Positions 22,766-26,953 of a stretch of 26,953 bases of DNA are shown in pieces. A program made the position numbers and the translations under genes. Location of the stretch: the NCBI GenBank assembly GCA_964628195.1, contig CAZVPF010000040.1:1-26953 (forward strand), read 5' to 3'. The DNA is from CAZVPF01 sp964628195 (lineage in GTDB: Bacteria; Planctomycetota; Phycisphaerae; Sedimentisphaerales; Anaerohalosphaeraceae). The first letter of the stretch is position 1. Each line of letters starts with the position of its first letter. Below the pieces are notes generated by a model that ran no database searches, was not told the DNA's origin, and was given only the letters and a program-made list of their open reading frames with translations.

Positions 22766-23184
22766 GCGACGCCCAGCAGAACAAACTCGATATCGGCATC
22801 CGGATGCTGGTGGTCGGCCTGCTGGCCTGGGCGGTGCCCGGCGCGGGTCATATCTTTATTAAAGAATTCAAACGCGGTCTGATTATTTTTGTCGCGATTG
22901 CGACCACATTCCTTGTCGGGCTTTATATAGGCTCGATCGCTGTAATAGACCCCGCGCACGCAAAGCCCTGGTACATGGCACAGATTTTGACCTCTCCGGC
23001 GGTGGCGTTTATCGGCAAGACAACGGTTCAGGGCGAATACGCCGTCTTCGGCAAACCTGCCGAGATAGGGCAGATATACACAACAGTAGCCGGGCTGCTT
23101 AACCTGCTTTGCATCGTCAGCGCGGTCTACATGGCATATTGCGGCAGGGGCGAGATGATCGGCAAAGAGGAGAGCAATGACTGA
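22762..23184 (+). CDS. small membrane protein, unknown (possibly the DUF6677 family)
   Basis: The 140-residue protein has three hydrophobic stretches: about 13-30 (RMLVVGLLAWAVPGAGHIF), 38-60 and 105-128. The 'PGAGHIFIKEFKRGLIIF' motif is like that of small TM2-type or planctomycete membrane proteins, and I tentatively recall DUF6677 for this type. Translation starts at TTG 22762, which overlaps the preceding stop as TTGA; AAGGAG (22749-22754) sits 7-8 nt upstream and decides the start. Overlaps at both ends imply co-translation with the PpiD-like protein and the next small protein, so the three probably work together at the membrane. Confidence 0.75.
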   Translation: MSDAQQNKLDIGIRMLVVGLLAWAVPGAGHIFIKEFKRGLIIFVAIATTFLVGLYIGSIAVIDPAHAKPWYMAQILTSPAVAFIGKTTVQGEYAVFGKPAEIGQIYTTVAGLLNLLCIVSAVYMAYCGRGEMIGKEESND

Positions 23185-23425
23185 GTTTTGCAATATTCTG
23201 GCATCTTTCACCGCCCCGGAGATGATGGGAACCAACCCCGGCAACGTCATCTGGATGTACCCGCTGCTTTTGACAGTAGCGGTCATATACAAGGCGACAA
23301 AGCTTCGCGTGCTTTTCATAGGCAAGTTCATCAAGGAAGTAGTGGTCCTTTTTCTTACACTCAGCGTGTTTCTGACAATCGCGATGGTCGCCTTGATCTT
23401 CCTCGTACAGTTCTTGACAAGCTGA
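23177..23425 (+). CDS. 82-residue membrane protein (unknown)
   Basis: The protein has two hydrophobic segments, about 22-37 (GNVIWMYPLLLTVAVIY) and 50-80, separated by a basic KATKLRVLFIGKFIKE loop. Its start overlaps the preceding gene by 8 nt and is supported by GAGGAG 4-5 nt upstream. It has no recognisable family. The overlap, the shared orientation and a promoter immediately downstream for the sulfatase make it the last gene of the PpiD-like operon. Confidence 0.75.
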   Translation: MTEFCNILASFTAPEMMGTNPGNVIWMYPLLLTVAVIYKATKLRVLFIGKFIKEVVVLFLTLSVFLTIAMVALIFLVQFLTS

Positions 23426-23464
23426 CAGGCTTGGCTGTTTTGCCCAACTGAAGCATATCTTTTC

Positions 23465-23493
23465 TTGACACTGCTTTTGTGTTTGCATATCAT
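23465..23493 (+). promoter_or_regulatory. promoter of the sulfatase gene
   Basis: TTGACA (23465-23470), 17 nt, TATCAT (23488-23493): a perfect -35 and a five-of-six -10. RNA would start near 23500, giving a ~73-nt leader to ATG 23573. Confidence 0.65.
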
Positions 23494-23572
23494 TTGCATT
23501 AATCTTGCTTTATAGAATCCTTAGTAAAGCATTTGTAAAATGACAAAGTTGATTCTTTTTCAGGGTCTGATT

Positions 23573-25081
23573 ATGGATCGCAGAAGTTTTCTCTCTATCT
23601 CAACCGGTTCTGTGTTTGCAGCGATAACAGCCGGTCTGGCCGGCTGCGGCGGGCAGAACGCAACCATCGGTGCAGGCAGTTCGGACACAGCAGCAGGTGA
23701 AAAAGCCCTGACTGCGGGGACGGGCCCGGGACAAAAAATGAACATACTTATGATAACCGCCGACGATATGGGCGCCGAGACTCCGGGCTGCTGCGGCAAC
23801 AGGACACCGGATATAACTCCCAATATCGACCGGCTGGCGAGCGAAGGTCTGCGCTTCGAGCACGCATTTGTAACGGTCTCGGTCTGCCAGCCCAGCAGGT
23901 CGGTATGGGCGACGGGCAGGTTCCCGCACCGAAGCGGAACGATAGGTTTCAATCCCGGCGTGCCGGGTGTGCCCACGCTCGGCGGGCAGATGCGAAAGGC
24001 TGGTTATTACACGGGCATATTGAACAAGCTTCACCATACCGGGCCCAACACCCCGGATACGTGGGACTACACCCACGACCCGACCGCACACCGCGGCAGG
24101 GACCCGCGGGATTATGTTGACAAGTTCTCCGATTTCCTCGCAGGTGCCCAGAAAAGCCGCAAGCCCTTCTTTATGATGATAAACATTCTCGATCCTCACC
24201 GTGCCTTTTCCGGCAGCGACCTTGAGGCAAGAAATTTCAAACCCCTGCCCCCCGATCCCTCACGTAAGTACCACCCCACGGAGGTCGACGTGCCGGGCTA
24301 CCTGCCCGACGCGGAAAAGGTCCGGCTGGAGCTTTCGTGGTATTATAATTCCGTCAAACGCTGCGATGACAGCGTGGGAATGATACTTTCGCACCTTGAA
24401 AAAGCGGGCCTTGCCGAAAACACGGTTACTGTTTTTCTTTCCGACAACGGGGCCGCACTTCCCTTTGCAAAGGGAAGCTGTTATGTTCAGTCCAACCGCA
24501 CGCCGATGATAATCCGCTGGCCGGGCGTGACCAGGCCCGGAAGCGTGGACAACAAGCACTTTATCAACGGGCCGGACATGATGCCGACCCTGCTTGATAT
24601 AGCACGCGCAGAGCACCCGAAGTACATGGACGGCAGCTCCTTTTTGCCGGTTATAAAAGGCTCCGACCAGCCGCAGCGGGACAGCGTGGTGACCGTCTTC
24701 CACCGCGACCAGTTCCATATTTACAATATGCGCGCCCACCACGAAAAACGCTATGGTTATATTTTCAACTTCTGGGCCGACGGCAAGCACCGGTTTGTCG
24801 CCGACAACATGGAACATATTCTGTATGAATACGCCGAGAAGACCGAGCGCGGCAGGAAACGGCTGGAGCAGTATTCATGGCGAAGCCCGGAGGAGCTTTT
24901 CGACTATGAAAACGACCCGTGGGGCTGGAACAATCTCGCGGAGGAGCCCGCATATAAAGAGGTCCTCGAAGAAAAACGGGCTAAACTCAGAAAGTGGATG
25001 GAGAAATACGGCGACCCGCTGCTGCCTTCCTTTAAGCTTTACCTGCAGGGAAGAATTAGGGAACTGAAAAAAGCCACCTGA
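23573..25081 (+). CDS. Tat-exported lipoprotein sulfatase (type I, formylglycine-dependent)
   Basis: The 502-residue protein starts MDRRSFLSISTGSVFAAITAGLAGC: a twin-arginine motif, a hydrophobic stretch and a lipobox ending at Cys25, so it is a Tat-targeted lipoprotein. The sulfatase fold follows: metal-binding ITADDMG (62-68), TPNIDRLASEGLRFEHAF, and the formylglycine motif CQPSR with Cys105, which needs maturation by a formylglycine-generating enzyme not encoded here. FLSDNGAALP carries the second metal Asp-Asn pair. ATG 23573 is preferred over 23540 because AGGG lies ~8 nt upstream and the Tat motif follows at once. It should cleave sulfate esters from exogenous polysaccharides at the envelope; the exact glycan is unknown. 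Confidence 0.94.
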   Translation: MDRRSFLSISTGSVFAAITAGLAGCGGQNATIGAGSSDTAAGEKALTAGTGPGQKMNILMITADDMGAETPGCCGNRTPDITPNIDRLASEGLRFEHAFVTVSVCQPSRSVWATGRFPHRSGTIGFNPGVPGVPTLGGQMRKAGYYTGILNKLHHTGPNTPDTWDYTHDPTAHRGRDPRDYVDKFSDFLAGAQKSRKPFFMMINILDPHRAFSGSDLEARNFKPLPPDPSRKYHPTEVDVPGYLPDAEKVRLELSWYYNSVKRCDDSVGMILSHLEKAGLAENTVTVFLSDNGAALPFAKGSCYVQSNRTPMIIRWPGVTRPGSVDNKHFINGPDMMPTLLDIARAEHPKYMDGSSFLPVIKGSDQPQRDSVVTVFHRDQFHIYNMRAHHEKRYGYIFNFWADGKHRFVADNMEHILYEYAEKTERGRKRLEQYSWRSPEELFDYENDPWGWNNLAEEPAYKEVLEEKRAKLRKWMEKYGDPLLPSFKLYLQGRIRELKKAT

Positions 25082-25091
25082 CCTGCCGCGG

Positions 25092-25802
25092 TTAAAGACC
25101 ACACGGCAAAAAGACTTTGAAAGTCGCTCCTTTGCCCGGTTCGCTGTCGACGTCGATCCAGCCTTTGTGCTGTTCGATTGTTTTTTGAGCGATCGAAAGG
25201 CCCAGTCCCGTGCCCTGCGTGGATTTCGAGGAATGGAAGGGGCGAAATATCGCCTGCGTGTCGGCAATGCCGGTCCCGTTGTCCTTTACCGTCAGCACAT
25301 AATGGTTTTTGTCGGCCAGGATGTTTGTCGATATTTCTACAACCCCGCTTCCGGTCCGGACGGCATCGATAGCGTTATGAATAAGATTAAGCGCAACGTC
25401 AACGATTTTGTCCGGGTCCAGCCGAAGCACTCCGACCCCCGGATCGAACGCTGTCTTTATGGCAATATCGCTCTCACCGGCACGCGGGCGGACCTGCTCG
25501 GTGACAGAACCGATAAGCTCGTTAAAGTTTACTTCCTGCAGCAGCAGCTTGCTTTCCCGGCTGTATTCGAGCATGTCCACGACAAGATCGCTAATCCGGG
25601 AAATGTTGTCGCGAAGAATCTCCCAGCCCCTGGCCGCACGTTCGTGGTCGCCTTTTTTCAGGGCCTTGTCGACAACTTCCATACCGCCCCGGACGGCCTG
25701 GAGAATATTTTTCACACCGTGGGCCTTTTCGGCGAGCGGCAGAAACTGCTGCATCCTGTTGTCATCACCGTTCGAAGTCGTTTGTTCCAGGTTGTCCGTC
25801 AT
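25092..25802 (-). CDS. soluble sensor-less histidine kinase
   Basis: The 236-residue protein has only a dimerisation/phospho-acceptor domain and an ATPase domain. The H-box is AEKAHGVKNILQAVRGGMEVV with His28. The catalytic domain has an N-box NLIHNAIDAV (139-148), G1 DNGTGI (174-179), F-box IFRPFHSSK (185-193) and G2 GTGLGLSIA (197-205). There is no membrane segment or PAS domain, so input must come from a partner protein. The H-box flavour 'HGVKNIL..GG' is like that of kinases found near NtrC-type regulators. ATG 25802 overlaps the stop (25799-25801) of a short chimeric frame as ATGA, suggesting translational coupling. No response regulator is adjacent; the NtrC-type protein at 8697-10076 is a distant candidate. 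Confidence 0.92.
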   Translation of the reverse strand: MTDNLEQTTSNGDDNRMQQFLPLAEKAHGVKNILQAVRGGMEVVDKALKKGDHERAARGWEILRDNISRISDLVVDMLEYSRESKLLLQEVNFNELIGSVTEQVRPRAGESDIAIKTAFDPGVGVLRLDPDKIVDVALNLIHNAIDAVRTGSGVVEISTNILADKNHYVLTVKDNGTGIADTQAIFRPFHSSKSTQGTGLGLSIAQKTIEQHKGWIDVDSEPGKGATFKVFLPCGL

Positions 25803-25909
25803 GGTATTAGCTTCTCAAATGCAAAAAATTCAGAAGTTAAGTCACAAACTTTGTCGGCGAAGTCGATCGCTCTCTGGTAAACTATAAGTTTTTCGAATGC
25901 AAAAGCCAA
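25799..25909 (-). pseudogene. 36-codon chimeric remnant of a four-helix-bundle gene
   Basis: From TTG 25909 the frame encodes the first 28 residues of the four-helix-bundle protein (MAFAFEKLIV...DLTSEF) inside repeat copy 25826-26064. It then continues with FAFEKLIP and stops at TGA 25799-25801. FAFEKLI repeats the N-terminal motif of the same family with synonymous base changes, so the tail is a second, older fragment of that 5' end. The stop overlaps the kinase ATG (ATGA). It has the same AGGGAG ribosome binding site as the intact gene, so it may be translated as a leader for the kinase. Confidence 0.6.
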
Positions 25910-26064
25910 TTAGTTCTCCCTTGAAAGTAGAGAGTAGAAAGTAGACCGCAGGAGAAAAGATGCTTATTGTGTTTTTCCTTCCGCCTGTGCCTTCCAGCCG
26001 TCTTATTCTACTTTCTCCTTTCAACTTTCTCCTGCTCTATTTGACTGGCAGGTTTTAAACCTGC
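25826..26064 (-). repeat. 239-bp direct repeat, copy 1 (four-helix-bundle cassette 5' end)
   Basis: Identical by eye to 26406-26644, at an offset of exactly 580 bases. In gene orientation it runs from half of a palindrome (26041-26064), through pyrimidine-rich and purine-rich blocks with complementary decamers (25936-25945 with 26007-26016; 25948-25957 with 26026-26035), to the first 28 codons of the four-helix-bundle gene. Identity implies a recent tandem duplication or second insertion. Confidence 0.95.
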
Positions 26065-26126
26065 ATGAATAATAATCCAGAAACTGAGTTTATGCAAGAA
26101 CTTGTGAAAATATATGCTTGAACAAC

Positions 26127-26489
26127 TCATGCTTCCCGCTTTTCCAGTCCTTTTATGAGACCGGAAAGCATTTTTGCAATTTCTTCCAAATCATTTTTCA
26201 ACGATGTGTGGCATTGTGCGTCCAGAAACCCTCGTCTGACGGCCAATTCCAGCAGCGGCACACATTCCTGGACCGAGCCGCGAGCGATACCAAAGAAGTG
26301 CTTTCGGTCTTTTTTTGTGAACCGTCCATTACCCTCAGCGATATTCGCAGCGATGGACAAAGAAGCACGGCTGAGTTGATCTCGCAGATAATAATACCCA
26401 TTGGGAAATTCAGAAGTTAAGTCACAAACTTTGTCGGCGAAGTCGATCGCTCTCTGGTAAACTATAAGTTTTTCGAATGCAAAAGCCAA
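26127..26489 (-). CDS. four-helix-bundle protein (S23 / 23S rRNA intervening-sequence family)
   Basis: The 120-residue, all-helical protein shows the family's pattern: FEKLIVYQRAIDFADKVCDLTSEFP (5-29), the helix RDQLSRASLSIAANIAEGNGR (36-56), KDRKHFFGIARGSVQECVPLLELA (60-83), and a C-terminal helix ending SGLIKGLEKREA. Relatives occur inside 23S rRNA intervening sequences, scattered across environmental genomes, and as Avd accessory proteins of diversity-generating retroelements. No reverse transcriptase or rRNA is here. It starts at TTG 26489 with AGGGAG 6 nt upstream. Its 5' end lies in a 239-bp repeat, and it stands between the soluble kinase and tRNA-Pro. Its biochemical role is unknown. 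Confidence 0.9.
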   Translation of the reverse strand: MAFAFEKLIVYQRAIDFADKVCDLTSEFPNGYYYLRDQLSRASLSIAANIAEGNGRFTKKDRKHFFGIARGSVQECVPLLELAVRRGFLDAQCHTSLKNDLEEIAKMLSGLIKGLEKREA

Positions 26490-26644
26490 TTAGTTCTCCC
26501 TTGAAAGTAGAGAGTAGAAAGTAGACCGCAGGAGAAAAGATGCTTATTGTGTTTTTCCTTCCGCCTGTGCCTTCCAGCCGTCTTATTCTACTTTCTCCTT
26601 TCAACTTTCTCCTGCTCTATTTGACTGGCAGGTTTTAAACCTGC
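26406..26644 (-). repeat. 239-bp direct repeat, copy 2
   Basis: Second identical copy of 25826-26064. Here it leads into the intact four-helix-bundle gene and, on the other side, completes the 31-nt palindrome next to tRNA-Pro. Confidence 0.95.
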
Positions 26645-26651
26645 CAGTCAA
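26621..26651. repeat. 31-nt perfect palindrome abutting tRNA-Pro
   Basis: Arms TTGACTGGCAGGTTT and AAACCTGCCAGTCAA are perfectly complementary around a single T. It ends 1 nt before the discriminator of tRNA-Pro (26653). The first 24 nt recur at 26041-26064. It could act as a tRNA terminator stem, but no U-tract follows; a REP-like palindrome or the boundary of the repeated cassette is more likely. Confidence 0.8.
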
Positions 26652-26652
26652 A

Positions 26653-26727
26653 TCGGGGTGACAGGATTCGAACCTACGACCTCCTGGTCCCAAACCAGGC
26701 GCTCTAGCCAAGCTGAGCTACACCCCG
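26653..26727 (-). tRNA. tRNA-Pro (anticodon TGG)
   Basis: On the minus strand the acceptor arms CGGGGTG/CACCCCG pair fully. The D-arm is GCTC...GAGC, the anticodon stem CCTGG/CCAGG encloses TTTGGGA (anticodon TGG), and the T-arm is GTAGG-TTCGAAT-CCTGT. The discriminator at 26653 is A; CCA is not encoded. A promoter lies at 26774-26801. Confidence 0.95.
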
Positions 26728-26773
26728 ATGGCTTTTAGGGCCGCCAAAACGGCCAAAATTCCAAAGATTATAT

Positions 26774-26801
26774 ATTATACATTTACCAGGAAGCAAATCA
26801 A
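26774..26801 (-). promoter_or_regulatory. promoter of tRNA-Pro
   Basis: On the minus strand TTGATT (26801-26796), 16 nt, TATAAT (26779-26774), about 47 nt before the tRNA. A small hairpin GGCCG/CGGCC (within 26739-26756) lies between them. Confidence 0.6.
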
Positions 26802-26953
26802 GTAAATCCCAGGCGATATTTTTATCCCAACCGGGCCGATATCCGAGCTTGACAATACCGCCTGAGGGCGGTAAAAATGGACTCTGTAAACCGTAAAGTT
26901 TATTTGTAACCATTCACAATTATTTTTGAAAAATTCACAAAAAAGACTTGCGC
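26802..26953. other. intergenic sequence at the right edge
   Basis: No convincing gene is seen. It contains a short perfect hairpin ACCGCC-TGAG-GGCGGT (26857-26872) without a U-tract, and an AT-rich end. The next gene lies outside the window. Confidence 0.4.

Noticed and set aside
26127..26489. Possible diversity-generating retroelement, because the four-helix-bundle protein resembles Avd
   Set aside because: No reverse transcriptase, template repeat or variable repeat is present; the 239-bp repeats are identical and not adenine-mutated.
25826..26651. CRISPR-like or IS-element interpretation of the repeats
   Set aside because: Only two long copies exist, there is no spacer periodicity, and no transposase or target-site duplication is visible.
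26704..26913. 69-codon minus-strand frame upstream of and into tRNA-Pro
   Set aside because: It runs through the tRNA promoter and into the tRNA gene itself; there is no ribosome binding site.

Overview
This window looks like chromosomal DNA from an environmental Gram-negative bacterium, most likely a planctomycete of the Phycisphaerae type. That is an inference from the gene mix: a Tat-lipoprotein sulfatase, a CE7 acetyl-esterase, a divergent PpiD-like membrane chaperone followed by small membrane proteins of unknown role, a scattered four-helix-bundle gene, and short monocistronic or small-operon layout. No rRNA or other phylogenetic marker is present to prove it. Most of the window has moderately high GC, but the first ~1 kb and several intergenic stretches are clearly AT-rich.

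Layout. (1) 1-1080 is an AT-rich accessory patch. It holds the tail of one gene, a complete paralogue (membrane-anchored, unknown), a tiny membrane peptide and a decapitated third paralogue copy that runs into the 3' end of a YqaA/DedA-like membrane protein gene (minus). (2) tRNA-Gly(CCC) (minus), then a tight minus-strand housekeeping cluster transcribed prfB > pepA > folE > two-domain 6-pyruvoyl-tetrahydropterin synthase. prfB carries a CTTTGAC programmed +1 frameshift. (3) Plus strand: a B12-type radical SAM protein with a nearly leaderless promoter, and a cytoplasmic parvulin-type PPIase. (4) Minus: an NtrC-type sigma-54 activator; then plus: a fucosyltransferase-like glycosyltransferase. 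(5) Minus: a pyruvate dehydrogenase operon (PNPOx-like flavoprotein > E1 alpha > E1 beta > E2) without E3. (6) Plus: an orphan flagellin-like protein behind a fully consensus extended -10 promoter, closed by a hairpin terminator. (7) Minus: a membrane protein > 3-hydroxyisobutyrate-dehydrogenase-family enzyme > AEC transporter > CE7 acetylxylan esterase. (8) Plus: a three-gene overlapping membrane operon (PpiD-like, two small membrane proteins), then the Tat-lipoprotein sulfatase. (9) Minus: a soluble histidine kinase, preceded by a tandem-duplicated four-helix-bundle (S23/IVP) cassette sitting directly at the 3' end of tRNA-Pro(TGG).

How the genes fit together. The sulfatase, CE7 esterase, AEC carrier and hydroxyacid dehydrogenase suggest degradation of sulfated or acetylated polysaccharide and uptake or oxidation of the resulting acids; the pyruvate dehydrogenase operon feeds acetyl-CoA. 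folE plus the PTPS gene form a pterin module (GTP to dihydroneopterin triphosphate to a tetrahydropterin). The NtrC regulator and the soluble kinase are both orphans and 15 kb apart, so pairing them is speculative.

The least ordinary structures are the four-helix-bundle repeat cassette at tRNA-Pro, with its chimeric mini-ORF coupled to the kinase start, the isolated flagellin-like gene with its near-perfect promoter, and the decaying paralogue array at the left edge. All calls are made from reading the sequence; no database search was possible.
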